A stretch of 64,000 nt of DNA, from contig JAEZLW010000175.1 in assembly GCA_023415145.1 (NCBI GenBank), positions 41,198 through 105,197 of the forward strand, given 5' to 3'. The notes under the pieces were generated by a model, which worked only from the letters and a program-made list of their open reading frames with translations, was not told the DNA's origin and did no database searches. Shown here piece by piece: positions 28,802 to 37,093 of this stretch. Position 1 is the stretch's first letter, and each line of letters begins with the position of its first letter. The translations under genes and the position numbers were made by a program. This DNA is from Bacillota bacterium (GTDB lineage: Bacteria > Bacillota > Clostridia > Christensenellales > Aristaeellaceae).

Positions 28802-30349
28802 TTATTCGTTGGGCAAAAGCCAATTCAGCCTGGCCTCCGGCACCAAAACCTTACCGGCGGGCAAAGTCACTTCCCGCATAGCGCCAGTCAATGTACAGAG
28901 CATGACGACCTCCTGGTCAATTTGAAGGTCATGCAGGTCTTCGCACAGCACCGCTACGGGGCTTGCAGGCCCCTCCGTGGTTATGACTGCCATGGGCTGG
29001 CCCAAAAGCCCTGAAAGAGACAGGACACGGCCTGTAAACTGAACGCGGGAATCCTTGTACGATTGCGGCTTTGCGCAAAGCTTGTCATAAGCGATACGCC
29101 TGAGTTTTTTCATGAATGCCGCTTTCTCGTCAGTCTCACTCTTGACACGAAGAACTGTCAGCTTTTCTTCACCCCGTAAGTATCCCGGAAGAGCAGCACG
29201 GATGGTGAATGTGTTTTCGCCCACCTTGTTCAGTTCTACTTCGCAGGTGAAGCTGCCGTCCTCCTTCACTTGCGCATCATACGTCTTTGCGCGGTAGAGG
29301 ACTTGTACTGTGCTGCCCGGCAGTACGGCGCCGGTGATGACAGTGCGGTTATCCGCCACCCCTTCTTTAACGGGGGTGACGGCAAGCGGTGCTTTTTCCT
29401 GCTCCAGCAGGACAGTGAATGTCACAACGCCATAGCCCTTGTCGCCGATGGCGTAAATGGCAATGACATTTTTCCCGGCCTTGGGCAGGTTGCGTATCAG
29501 GCAGGTGAAGCGTCCTTCACTGTCTGCGGTGAACCTTTCATATCCCTTGCCATTGACGTAGTACCGCATGGGAGTGTTCGGCTCTGTGACACCTGTAAGC
29601 GTCAGTTTTGTGGACTTGGAGACGGAAGGGGCAAAGTCCAGGGCAAGGTATGTTTCATCCCGCTGCACCTTCACTTCGGCAGGTGCGGGCGTAGGCGTTG
29701 GCTGAGTGTTGAGCGTGGCTTGCGGCTTTATGGTTATAGCGGGAGGTGGTGTCTTTTGCATGCCCAGAAACAATAGGGAGGCGGCCGCCGTATGAAGGGC
29801 AGCTTCATCCGCCGCCGTTGGTTCTCTGCCAATCATTTCGCAGGATATGGTGTATACCTGGCCGTAGCGCACCGTTGCGTAGGTGATGGTCTGAACGGAC
29901 AGTGATTGCAAGGATGTGCTGCCCCGGAAGATAGCGAACTCAGGAAGGTCCTGACTCCAGGAACCATGGGCATACCCATTGGAACGGGCCATTTTCACAA
30001 GAAAGTCGTCCCGCTGCTTAGCCGTCATGGAAAAAGCGTCCTGAGCATCAAAACCTTCAGGCAGAGGTTGGCGCTGTACCCTTAGCTGCCCGCCCTGGGC
30101 AGGATATGCCTCCAGCAGCGTGCCACTGCCTGCAAAACTTGCGGCAAGGGCTTCGGCTGTTGTGCCAAGAGACGCTATCACCAGTTCCTTGTCATTTAGA
30201 TTAGACGGTGTCAATACCTGCCAGTCTCCGGGCAGGTACAGGCGAAGGCCCTCCGAAAAAAAAGAGTAAGGGGCGGTTTCCCCAAGGGCCGGGCTTAACA
30301 TAAGCAGGCACACAAGGAAAAGCGGCCACAGCAAGCTTGTCCGACGCAT
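28802..30349 (-). CDS. Secreted protein with Ig-like repeats (paralogue B)
   Basis: 515 aa. Signal peptide MRRTSLLWPLFLVCLLMLSPALG, then a domain starting YSFFSEGLRLYLPGDWQVLTPS that parallels YAKVEIPDSYTILTPES in paralogue A, a Pro/Thr linker (TPTPAPAE, near residue 205), Ig-like domains and a C-terminal OB-like segment (VQFTGRVLSLSG). ATG 30349 follows a GGATGGGGG site; earlier ATGs give a poor signal peptide. It is the first gene of a two-gene operon. The function is unknown, and an envelope role is inferred from secretion. Confidence 0.82.
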   Translation of the reverse strand: MRRTSLLWPLFLVCLLMLSPALGETAPYSFFSEGLRLYLPGDWQVLTPSNLNDKELVIASLGTTAEALAASFAGSGTLLEAYPAQGGQLRVQRQPLPEGFDAQDAFSMTAKQRDDFLVKMARSNGYAHGSWSQDLPEFAIFRGSTSLQSLSVQTITYATVRYGQVYTISCEMIGREPTAADEAALHTAAASLLFLGMQKTPPPAITIKPQATLNTQPTPTPAPAEVKVQRDETYLALDFAPSVSKSTKLTLTGVTEPNTPMRYYVNGKGYERFTADSEGRFTCLIRNLPKAGKNVIAIYAIGDKGYGVVTFTVLLEQEKAPLAVTPVKEGVADNRTVITGAVLPGSTVQVLYRAKTYDAQVKEDGSFTCEVELNKVGENTFTIRAALPGYLRGEEKLTVLRVKSETDEKAAFMKKLRRIAYDKLCAKPQSYKDSRVQFTGRVLSLSGLLGQPMAVITTEGPASPVAVLCEDLHDLQIDQEVVMLCTLTGAMREVTLPAGKVLVPEARLNWLLPNE

Positions 30350-30558
30350 CGATCTGCCCCCATCCCGCCCGGTACGGCAACAAAAGCCAGAACCTGTTTT
30401 CATATGCAAGCATTTTACCATATCGCGGCAGCATGCGCAAGGAAACGACTGTAAACAATTGTGATTTCAGGACAAAAGGCCTTGGCTTATGACTGCATGC
30501 ATGTTTCTTTCCTTCATGGGCCATAATAGGTCCATCACGAAGGAAAAGGAGGGTGAGC

Positions 30559-31596
30559 ATGCTTCCTTTAGGGACTTACCGGCCATATAAAAAAAGGCAA
30601 CCCTTTCGGTCTGTCCTCCTGGTGAGCGCTGTTTTTTTGGCCGGCGCGCTGTTCATGGCCATATACCGCCACCCCCCGGCCAGGGAGGCGATTGCGGCAC
30701 AGGAAAGCAATCTGACGCCTGCCGTGCACAGCAGTGTTCCGGTTGCGCTGCCCGATTCCGTACGTGCAGGCCTGCCCGATGGCTGGCCGCTTACAGTGAT
30801 CGTCCCATCGGAAAGTGAGCTGTGGGCGGGGAAGCTGCTTTTGATCGATGAGGATCATCCCATGCCCATACAGGCTCCGCCGCCCAATACACTCAGCATA
30901 GCAACGGAGGGCGAGGGGAAGGTTGCCGTGCGTACCCTCAAGCACAATACCGACATCGAGGTGATTGCGGCTCTGAAAGAGCTGTTTATGATGGCCCGCA
31001 GCACCGGTGTCAATAGCTGGCTTGTATGGGAAGGAACCCGCTCCAATGGACAGCAGTTGGAGCTGCAGCTGGAGCGGCTGAAACAGTATGCTCAAACCAT
31101 GACGCTGATGGAGGCTGCTGCAAAAGCATCGTCGGAAGTGCCTGCACCCGGATCAAGTGAGCATCAATTGCCCTATGTGGTGGATATCCGCCTGGCTGGG
31201 GGCTGGAACGCCACGCCGGATGATGCACCGCTGAACGCGTCGCCTGATGGGAGGCTTCTTCTTGACAGCGCATGGGAATACGGCTTTATCCACCGTTACG
31301 GCACAAGTTCAGCCCCGCCCTATGAGGACGAGGCTTATCATTTCCGCTATGTCGGCGTGGCACACAGCACCTTGATGCGGGCGCTTCGCCTTGACTTGCC
31401 CGAATATCTTGCACTTTTAAGGCGCGAAGGCACGATTACCTATTACGAAGCAGGGGCACCGCGCTACGCTGTGTTGTGCAAAAAGGCAGAGGAAGGCCTT
31501 TCCTTCTCCATCCCCGCGGGCTGCACCTGGGAAAGCTCTATGGATAATACGGGGTATGCGGTGGCAGCCGTTATATTCCCCGATACGGAAGAATGA
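30559..31596 (+). CDS. Membrane-anchored VanY-type D-alanyl-D-alanine carboxypeptidase
   Basis: 345 aa. One N-terminal membrane anchor (about residues 18-38). The C-terminal half has the M15B motifs: SEHQLPYVVDI (zinc His and Asp), EYGFIHRY, and EDEAYHFRYVG (catalytic Glu and zinc His). VanY enzymes trim the terminal D-Ala of cell-wall precursors or peptidoglycan. ATG 30559 is preferred over GTG 30553 because AAGGAGG lies 6 bp upstream. It converges on a signal peptidase gene with a 4-bp gap. Confidence 0.87.
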   Translation: MLPLGTYRPYKKRQPFRSVLLVSAVFLAGALFMAIYRHPPAREAIAAQESNLTPAVHSSVPVALPDSVRAGLPDGWPLTVIVPSESELWAGKLLLIDEDHPMPIQAPPPNTLSIATEGEGKVAVRTLKHNTDIEVIAALKELFMMARSTGVNSWLVWEGTRSNGQQLELQLERLKQYAQTMTLMEAAAKASSEVPAPGSSEHQLPYVVDIRLAGGWNATPDDAPLNASPDGRLLLDSAWEYGFIHRYGTSSAPPYEDEAYHFRYVGVAHSTLMRALRLDLPEYLALLRREGTITYYEAGAPRYAVLCKKAEEGLSFSIPAGCTWESSMDNTGYAVAAVIFPDTEE

Positions 31597-31600
31597 TCTG

Positions 31601-32203
31601 TTACTGTATCGATCGGGCCATTTTAAAGGGATAGAACACAAACCGCACATGCCCGGCGATCTGGCTGCGGTGAAGCGTGCCCACATACCGGCTGTCGTTG
31701 CTGTTGTCCCTGTTGTCGCCCAATACAAAGAATTCGTCATCTTGTAAGGTGAGGGGCGCCATGGCATTGTTGCTGTTGTTTCTGCCCGGGGTTAGGTACG
31801 GTTCATCAACCGCCTCACCGTTTACATACACCGTATTGGTTCCATTGACCCTGTCGTATTTGATTTCCACCGTGTCGCCGGGTATGGCGATCAGACGCTT
31901 GACAAAGTATTCCTTGCGGTTTGGATACCGGCAGATGATGACATCCTGTCTGGAGGGCGTTCCCCAAATGTATTCAGGCTTGGTGACAAACATCAGCTCC
32001 CCGTTTTGAAGCGTGTCCGTCATGCTCTCCCCGTCCACCCGGATGGGCTCAAACAAAAAGGTGCGCACCAACAAAGCGATGGCTACCGCGGCGGCAAGGG
32101 TCAATACCCAGCTCAAGACCTCCTTGCGGACGCGCTTTTGCTTTGCTTTTCTGCTTTCCGGCAGTGTTTCGGGGGACATATTGTTTTGGGGCATAACGCT
32201 CAT
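31601..32203 (-). CDS. lepB: Type I signal peptidase (paralogue 1)
   Basis: 200 aa. A single N-terminal membrane helix (about 31-52), catalytic Ser60 in GESM, catalytic Lys102 in YFVKRLIAIPGD, and the C-terminal GDNRDNSNDSRYVG box. It removes signal peptides from Sec substrates on the outer face of the membrane. It is the last gene of an operon headed by an ECF sigma factor. It is closest in sequence to paralogue 3. Confidence 0.95.
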   Translation of the reverse strand: MSVMPQNNMSPETLPESRKAKQKRVRKEVLSWVLTLAAAVAIALLVRTFLFEPIRVDGESMTDTLQNGELMFVTKPEYIWGTPSRQDVIICRYPNRKEYFVKRLIAIPGDTVEIKYDRVNGTNTVYVNGEAVDEPYLTPGRNNSNNAMAPLTLQDDEFFVLGDNRDNSNDSRYVGTLHRSQIAGHVRFVFYPFKMARSIQ

Positions 32204-32233
32204 GGGAAAGGCCTCCTTTTGTGGATGAATGTT

Positions 32234-32455
32234 TTACCAGGGCAGACGGGCCAGTACGTAATAGGCCTCCTCCCCGGCGGAGACCAGGGGAAGCAGGCAA
32301 AGAGCCAGCGTGCAGGCCAGTGCGATGACAGGGCGCAGATAGCTGCGTCCTTCCGTTTCGGGGGAGAGGATCAAAACTCCGGCAGCCTTTAAAAGGCGTG
32401 TCTTATCGTCAACCGAAGCCCATATTGCTGAAAGATGGTTCTTTTCGGCGCTCAT
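32234..32455 (-). CDS. Small membrane protein coupled to ECF sigma factor
   Basis: 73 aa. The soluble N-terminal part is about 40 residues, then one membrane segment (about residues 45-62, ALACTLALCLLPLV). The ATG overlaps the sigma factor stop as ATGA, so the two are translationally coupled. Position and topology suggest an anti-sigma factor, but there is no recognisable zinc-binding HxxxCxxC motif and it is short, so this is inference. Confidence 0.75.
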   Translation of the reverse strand: MSAEKNHLSAIWASVDDKTRLLKAAGVLILSPETEGRSYLRPVIALACTLALCLLPLVSAGEEAYYVLARLPW

Positions 32456-32985
32456 TTCCAATCCTCCTTTGCTTTTTTTAGCTTTTTCCGTATGCGGTAA
32501 AGGCCGACCTTCACCTGGGGAGTGCTTTTGTGAAGCGCTTTGGCGATCTGCTGGTAATCCAGGCCGTGGATGGCGAACAGCAGCAGCATGTCACGCTGTT
32601 CCCTGGGCAGATCAAACAGTGTACGGTAGAGGCCGGTGTAAATCTCCCTGCGGATACAAAGGCTTTCCGGCGTTTCCGGATCTGCTGCTTCCGGCACATC
32701 CTCTTTGGGTATGGGGTGGTGCTTGCGCCTTCGCAGCATATCAATGCTTTTGTGGCGTACCAGCGTGCCAAGGAAGGTAACAAAGGAGAAATTGGTCTTG
32801 TAGGCGTTGCGGTGAACATACAGGTCTGCAAAGCACTCCTGCACCACATCCTCTGCAAGGTGCGCATCCTTCACGAGGCATGCCGCCTGGCGCAGAGCCA
32901 TTTCCCGGTGGCGCAGAACCAGCGTTTCAAACGCCTGCGCATCGCCGTCCTTCACGCGCTGCATGAGGGTGTTGTCGTCCTGCAA
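32452..32985 (-). CDS. ECF-family RNA polymerase sigma factor
   Basis: 177 aa from TTG 32985, which has AGGGAGGG 6 bp upstream. Region 2 (ALRQAACLVKDAHLAEDVVQECF) and region 4 (LLLFAIHGLDYQQIAKALHKSTPQVKVGLYRIRKKL) are both clear. It heads an operon with a small membrane protein and a signal peptidase. An ECF-type promoter-like site precedes it, suggesting autoregulation. Confidence 0.92.
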   Translation of the reverse strand: MQDDNTLMQRVKDGDAQAFETLVLRHREMALRQAACLVKDAHLAEDVVQECFADLYVHRNAYKTNFSFVTFLGTLVRHKSIDMLRRRKHHPIPKEDVPEAADPETPESLCIRREIYTGLYRTLFDLPREQRDMLLLFAIHGLDYQQIAKALHKSTPQVKVGLYRIRKKLKKAKEDWK

Positions 32986-33027
32986 ACCGGTCCCTCCCTT
33001 TGCCGCGCCTGCGTGTACATGAAGATA

Positions 33028-33053
33028 CTCGCAGGCAAAAGTCAAAAGTTACA
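33028..33053 (-). promoter_or_regulatory. ECF-type promoter candidate for sigma operon
   Basis: On the minus strand TGTAAC is followed after 16 bp by CGAGTATC, resembling the -35 AAC and -10 CGT-like elements of ECF promoters. The predicted leader is about 35 nt. Confidence 0.45.
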
Positions 33054-33091
33054 CCAAACGCTGTATTTTTTGTATGGTAAATAATGAAGTT

Positions 33092-33121
33092 GCCCCGCCC
33101 ATATCGGACGAGGCGTTTTTT
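33092..33121. terminator. Hairpin with T-run between sigma and signal peptidase genes
   Basis: GCCCCG...CGAGGC followed by GTTTTTT on the plus strand. Neighbouring genes are all on the minus strand, where it lacks a T-run, so its role is uncertain. Confidence 0.35.
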
Positions 33122-33146
33122 GTCTTTTGTGCAGATGGCAGATCCG

Positions 33147-33764
33147 TTATTTTTGTCCGGCGGGGATCGAACGTATTTTGTCCAGGGGATAAATCACCAG
33201 CCGAACCCGGCCCAGGATGGCTTCCCGCTTGAGAGGCCCGATGACATGGCTGTCGGTGCTGTGAATGCGGTTGTCCCCCAGAACAAAGTATTCGTCCTCT
33301 AAAAGGGTTACGGGGCCAAAATGGTAGTCGGCGGGGTAGGTGATATAGTCCTCTTGAAGTGCCGTGCCGTTCACCAACACTTCATCTTTTCGCACCTCCA
33401 CCGTATCGCCTGGCAGACCCACCACCCGTTTTACATAGGTGTCCTCCCGGTCGGGATAGCGGCAGATCACCACATCCAGCCTTTGAGGTTCCTGCTGCCA
33501 ATAGTCTGCTTTGGAGACCAGAATAAACTCATTGTGGATCAGCGTTTCGCTCATGCTCTGGCCATCCACCCGCAAGGGTTCCAGCACAAAAAACTGGATC
33601 AGTGCGGCAACAACGATGGCAGCGGCAAAAACGGCCACCCAGGACAGTATTTCGCGGATGGCCTTTTTTGTTTCCAACGCCGGATCGGTCTGCGTTTCGG
33701 GAAAAGGCAACAGGGGCAGTGGGTCAAAATGCTTCGGTTTCTCGTTGTCATTCCTCTTGAGCAT
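33147..33764 (-). CDS. lepB: Type I signal peptidase (paralogue 2)
   Basis: 205 aa. One membrane helix (about 41-62), catalytic Ser70 in GQSM and Lys112 in YVKRVVGLPGD, and the GDNRIHSTDSHVIG box. It is the most divergent of the three copies; the final box differs (IHSTDS against DNSNDS), which may alter the substrate pocket. Start 33764 follows AAGGGGGT. It is 41 bp downstream of paralogue 3 on the same strand. Confidence 0.94.
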   Translation of the reverse strand: MLKRNDNEKPKHFDPLPLLPFPETQTDPALETKKAIREILSWVAVFAAAIVVAALIQFFVLEPLRVDGQSMSETLIHNEFILVSKADYWQQEPQRLDVVICRYPDREDTYVKRVVGLPGDTVEVRKDEVLVNGTALQEDYITYPADYHFGPVTLLEDEYFVLGDNRIHSTDSHVIGPLKREAILGRVRLVIYPLDKIRSIPAGQK

Positions 33765-33805
33765 CCCCTGTCACCCCCTTCCCCTTTCAAGCAGCAGGGC
33801 AAATG

Positions 33806-34435
33806 TTACTCGATGCCGCGGATATTGCCAAACGGGAAAAATACAAACTGCACATGGCCAATGATCTGGCTGCGGGATATGGGGCCGACACCGGGATAAC
33901 GGCTGTCGTTGCTGTTGTCCCGGTTGTCACCCATGACGAAATATTCGTCTTCCCCAAGGGTCACTGGCAGCATGGCGTTGTTGCTGTTGTTTCGCTCCGG
34001 CGTAAGATAAGGTTCGCTGACCGCTTCGCCGTTGACATACAGGATATTGGTGCCATTCTGGCGGTCAAACCTGATTTCCACCGTATCCCCAGGCAGGGCA
34101 ATAAGACGTTTTACAAAATATTGATTGCTGCGGCCGGGATATTTGCAGATAATCACATCCTGGCGGGAAGGTGTGCCAAGGTAATACTCCGGCTTCGTGA
34201 CAAACACAAGCTCCTTGTCATGCAGCGTGTCGCTCATGCTGTCTCCGTCCACCCGAATGGGCTCGAACAGGAAGGTGCGGATTAAAAAAGCGGCGACAAC
34301 TGCCGTGACGATGGTCAGAATCCAGCTGATTATTTCTTTCTTTGCGTCCTTTTTCGGTTTTGCTTTTGTGCTTGCTTTGCTTGCGATATCGGACTCATTT
34401 GCTGGCGTCGTTTCTTTTTCTGGTTCTGTGCTCAT
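33806..34435 (-). CDS. lepB: Type I signal peptidase (paralogue 3)
   Basis: 209 aa. A charged 35-residue cytoplasmic tail (Lys/Glu/Thr-rich), one membrane helix, catalytic Ser66 in GDSM and Lys109 in YFVKRLIALPGD, and GDNRDNSNDSRYPG. Start 34435 is preceded by AAGGAGG about 11 bp upstream; a longer in-frame start exists but would read through the DUF951 gene region. It is the first gene of a lepB3-lepB2 pair with its own promoter. Confidence 0.94.
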   Translation of the reverse strand: MSTEPEKETTPANESDIASKASTKAKPKKDAKKEIISWILTIVTAVVAAFLIRTFLFEPIRVDGDSMSDTLHDKELVFVTKPEYYLGTPSRQDVIICKYPGRSNQYFVKRLIALPGDTVEIRFDRQNGTNILYVNGEAVSEPYLTPERNNSNNAMLPVTLGEDEYFVMGDNRDNSNDSRYPGVGPISRSQIIGHVQFVFFPFGNIRGIE

Positions 34436-34464
34436 GGGGGTATTAGCCTCCTTCGTGCGCGTGA

Positions 34465-34494
34465 AGTATACGCTACGCTGATTTGTGCATCCAA
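34465..34494 (-). promoter_or_regulatory. Promoter of lepB3-lepB2
   Basis: On the minus strand the -35 is TTGGAT, the spacer is 18 bp and the -10 is TATACT. Confidence 0.55.
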
Positions 34495-34495
34495 G

Positions 34496-34523
34496 AAAAG
34501 GGCCTTCCCGACCTGGAAGGCAA
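34496..34523 (-). terminator. Terminator of DUF951 gene
   Basis: GCCTTCC / GGAAGGC stem (34502-34521) followed on the minus strand by CCTTTTCTT. Confidence 0.65.
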
Positions 34524-34524
34524 T

Positions 34525-34734
34525 TCATTCCGGCTGTGCTGAAGGAATCGGTCCGGGGGATAAAACCTTCTTGCGGCGCTTGAGAAAGACGGCCCGGTCC
34601 ATCATCACAATGCGCCCGCAGCCCAGGCATTTGATCTTGATGTCGGCCCCTGTGCGGATGACCGTCCATTCATTGCTGCCGCAGGGATGCGTTTTGCGCG
34701 TCTGGATGCGGTCGCCCAGCCGGATATCCTCCAT
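34525..34734 (-). CDS. DUF951 family protein
   Basis: 69 aa. It carries the DUF951 signature: LGDRIQTRKTHPCGSNEWTV, then TGADIKIKCLGCGRIVMM, with three conserved Cys that suggest a zinc site. Start 34734 follows GGAGG. Members are widespread in Firmicutes and of unknown function, possibly nucleic-acid binding. Confidence 0.9.
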   Translation of the reverse strand: MEDIRLGDRIQTRKTHPCGSNEWTVIRTGADIKIKCLGCGRIVMMDRAVFLKRRKKVLSPGPIPSAQPE

Positions 34735-34919
34735 GCGTCTGACCTCCAGAAAATAGTTGCAACTATTATAATCCATCATTCTGTAAGTTTCAACACCCAT
34801 TGGCTGGCAAAATGCGTACATTGTTCCTGCCGGTTTTGGATCATGTTTCCATCAGATAAGGGAGACAGGGCTTAAGCTTCATTCCAAAAGCAAGAAAATG
34901 GCGACTTTGCCCGTTTTTA

Positions 34920-34928
34920 TGCTATACT
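34920..34928 (+). promoter_or_regulatory. Extended -10 promoter of FHA-ftsW-pbp operon
   Basis: TGCTATACT is an extended -10 element; no good -35 is visible. It lies 33 bp before the GTG start. Confidence 0.55.
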
Positions 34929-34961
34929 GTATGGGAAAATAGAGGATGGGGCGGTGGTGTC

Positions 34962-35825
34962 GTGTCCGCGCAGGCGTATGAGCTTCTGGCCCTGGGGGCG
35001 CGGTACTGGTTTGCCTTTTTGGGCGTGATCATTGTATGGCGCAGCTTTATGTGGCTGCGCAAGGACGCGAAAATCCGGCGAAAGCGCTTAAGGCAGCTTC
35101 CCGACGCGGGATTGGTGGGAGAGCTGGTGGTGCTGGCGGGAAGCGAAACCTTGCCTCCCGGCACGGTGATCCCTTTGCCCAGGGAGGGAACGCTTGGCAG
35201 CCTTCGAAGCTGCGATGTGAGCATCCCCTGTTCCGGCGTGGCATCCCGCCACGGAGATTTCCGTTTTGAAAATGGCGTTGGGCTGATTTTGACGCCAGCG
35301 CCGCAGATGACTTTCATGGTGGACGGGGAGGAACCGCCCCCCAGTCAAAGGGAATGGGTGATGCACCACGGTTCCCGGCTGGTGATAGGTGATGCGCTGC
35401 TGCGCATGCGTTTGTTCATGGGTTTGGAAACAGCACGCTCCGCCGCGTTCCAGCTGGATGATGAAGACGAGGATCTGGCGCCTGAGATGGTTGCGTATGA
35501 GCAGGAATGGCAGCAGGAGGATGGCGATGTATCCGCCGGATACGTTTCACCCGCGCCTGTGGTGATGGAGGAGGATTTCAGTCCCGGCTGGGAGGAGTAT
35601 ACGCAGCCACGCCGCCAGCAGATACTTTCCTGGCAGGATACGGGCCGGCACGCCTATGACAGGCGGTATCAAATCAATCAGCCGCTGGAGGATATGGAGG
35701 ATGTGCCGGAGGAATGGCCTGACCTTTATGATACGGAACAGTCATATGCAGGGGAATGGCCGCAGGCTGATGCGGTCAAGGCACCGCCCAAGCGGCGCAG
35801 TCTGATTCACAGGAGGAGGCGGTAG
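34962..35825 (+). CDS. FHA-domain membrane protein
   Basis: 287 aa, GTG start. One N-terminal membrane helix (about 10-30) is followed by an FHA domain at about residues 65-145 (GTLGSLRSCDVSIPCSGVASRHG contains the G-R/S-SRH pattern). The C-terminal half is acidic and Pro/Tyr/Asp-rich, probably unstructured. FHA domains bind phosphothreonine. The operon with an FtsW/RodA protein and a PBP resembles the FhaB-RodA-PbpA arrangement of Actinobacteria, so it probably tunes wall synthesis through Ser/Thr phosphorylation. No kinase is in the window. Confidence 0.85.
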   Translation: MSAQAYELLALGARYWFAFLGVIIVWRSFMWLRKDAKIRRKRLRQLPDAGLVGELVVLAGSETLPPGTVIPLPREGTLGSLRSCDVSIPCSGVASRHGDFRFENGVGLILTPAPQMTFMVDGEEPPPSQREWVMHHGSRLVIGDALLRMRLFMGLETARSAAFQLDDEDEDLAPEMVAYEQEWQQEDGDVSAGYVSPAPVVMEEDFSPGWEEYTQPRRQQILSWQDTGRHAYDRRYQINQPLEDMEDVPEEWPDLYDTEQSYAGEWPQADAVKAPPKRRSLIHRRRR

Positions 35826-35828
35826 CAT

Positions 35829-37073
35829 ATGAAAGGCAGGAAACGGGATCCGGCATGGATGCTGATCAGCGTTGTGATGCTTTTCTTTTTCAGCGCCTTC
35901 CTGCTTATCTCCTTTCAAAAAGAACAGGTGAACTGGCAGGGACTGCTATTGAGCGTTGCTGTGCCGGCCATGATCTTCATCGGTTCCATGGTGCTGCCCA
36001 AACTGTTTCCGGCGGACAAGCTCCTTTTGTCGCTGACCAACTTTTTGTGCGCGCTTGGCGTGCTGCTTTTGTACCGCATCAAGCCGGAGTATGGCCTGGA
36101 TAAAGCGATCCATTACGGGGTGGGGCTTGTGTGCATGCTGATCACCATCCTTGTGGTACGCAAGGTGCACTCCTGGCGGTGGCTTGCGTTTGCGGCCATC
36201 TTTCTATCCCTGGGCGCACTGGCACTGCCCATTGTGATCGGCACCACCATCAATGGCGCGAAAAGCTGGATCAGAATTGCCGGCCAGTCGCTGCAGCCCA
36301 GCGAGCTTGTCAAGCTGTCCTTCCTGATTGTGCTGGCTTATTACATGAGCCGCCGCCGTATGTTGCCCTGGCTGTTCCTGGCTGTTGGCAGCCTTGGGAT
36401 TTTGATGCTTCAAAAGGACCTTGGCACGGCGCTATTGTACTATACCACTACGCTGCTTTTGTTCTACGCTTCCACCAGCAACCTGCCTTTGACACTCTTA
36501 GGCTTGGGTGGCGGCGCCGGGGCGGCAGTGGCAGGTTACGCCATGTTTGCCCACGTCAAGCGCAGGATCGCCGCCTGGCGCAACCCCTGGGGCGATTATC
36601 AAAACTCCGGGTTTCAAATTGTTCAATCCTTGATCGCCATCGCCAGCGGCGGGCTTTTCGGCGTGGGCCTTGGGCTGGGTTCGCCCAGGGATATACCGGA
36701 GTATACATCCGACTTTATCTTTGCCGTTCTTTGCGAGCAGTTTGGCGTACTGTTCGGGCTGTGTGTGCTGCTCATCTATGTGGTGCTGATTCTGCGCGGG
36801 GTAAGCATCGCCACCGCCTCCAGGGAAAGCTTTCATGCCCTGTTGGCCATGGGCTGCGTGCTGATGCTCGCGGTACAGACCTTTGTCATCATCGGCGGAG
36901 TCATCAAGCTGATTCCCCTGACCGGCGTGACCATGCCTTTTGTCAGCGAGGGCGGAACATCCATGGTATCCTGTCTGTGCCTGATCGGCATGCTTCAGGG
37001 CGTGGCCAGCCGCAATGAGGATTTGCTCAAAGAAGACACCCGCCTGGCCCGCCTGGGCGTAAATGCTTCCTGA
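35829..37073 (+). CDS. FtsW/RodA/SpoVE-family peptidoglycan glycosyltransferase
   Basis: 414 aa, about ten membrane helices. SEDS motifs: GTTINGAKSWIRIAGQSLQPSE, LQKDLGTALLYY and TGVTMPFVSEGGTS (substrates and catalytic Asp region). It polymerises lipid II glycan strands with a partner PBP, here the next gene. It starts 3 bp after the FHA gene with AGGAGGAGG overlapping the stop, and ends at the base where the next frame begins. Confidence 0.94.
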   Translation: MKGRKRDPAWMLISVVMLFFFSAFLLISFQKEQVNWQGLLLSVAVPAMIFIGSMVLPKLFPADKLLLSLTNFLCALGVLLLYRIKPEYGLDKAIHYGVGLVCMLITILVVRKVHSWRWLAFAAIFLSLGALALPIVIGTTINGAKSWIRIAGQSLQPSELVKLSFLIVLAYYMSRRRMLPWLFLAVGSLGILMLQKDLGTALLYYTTTLLLFYASTSNLPLTLLGLGGGAGAAVAGYAMFAHVKRRIAAWRNPWGDYQNSGFQIVQSLIAIASGGLFGVGLGLGSPRDIPEYTSDFIFAVLCEQFGVLFGLCVLLIYVVLILRGVSIATASRESFHALLAMGCVLMLAVQTFVIIGGVIKLIPLTGVTMPFVSEGGTSMVSCLCLIGMLQGVASRNEDLLKEDTRLARLGVNAS

Positions 37074-37093
37074 TGCTTGGAGGGGGTACGGCT

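Noticed and set aside
33092..33121. Terminator of a plus-strand transcript in the sigma/signal peptidase gap
   Set aside because: It has a T-run only on the plus strand, where no gene precedes it; listed at low confidence and not interpreted further.
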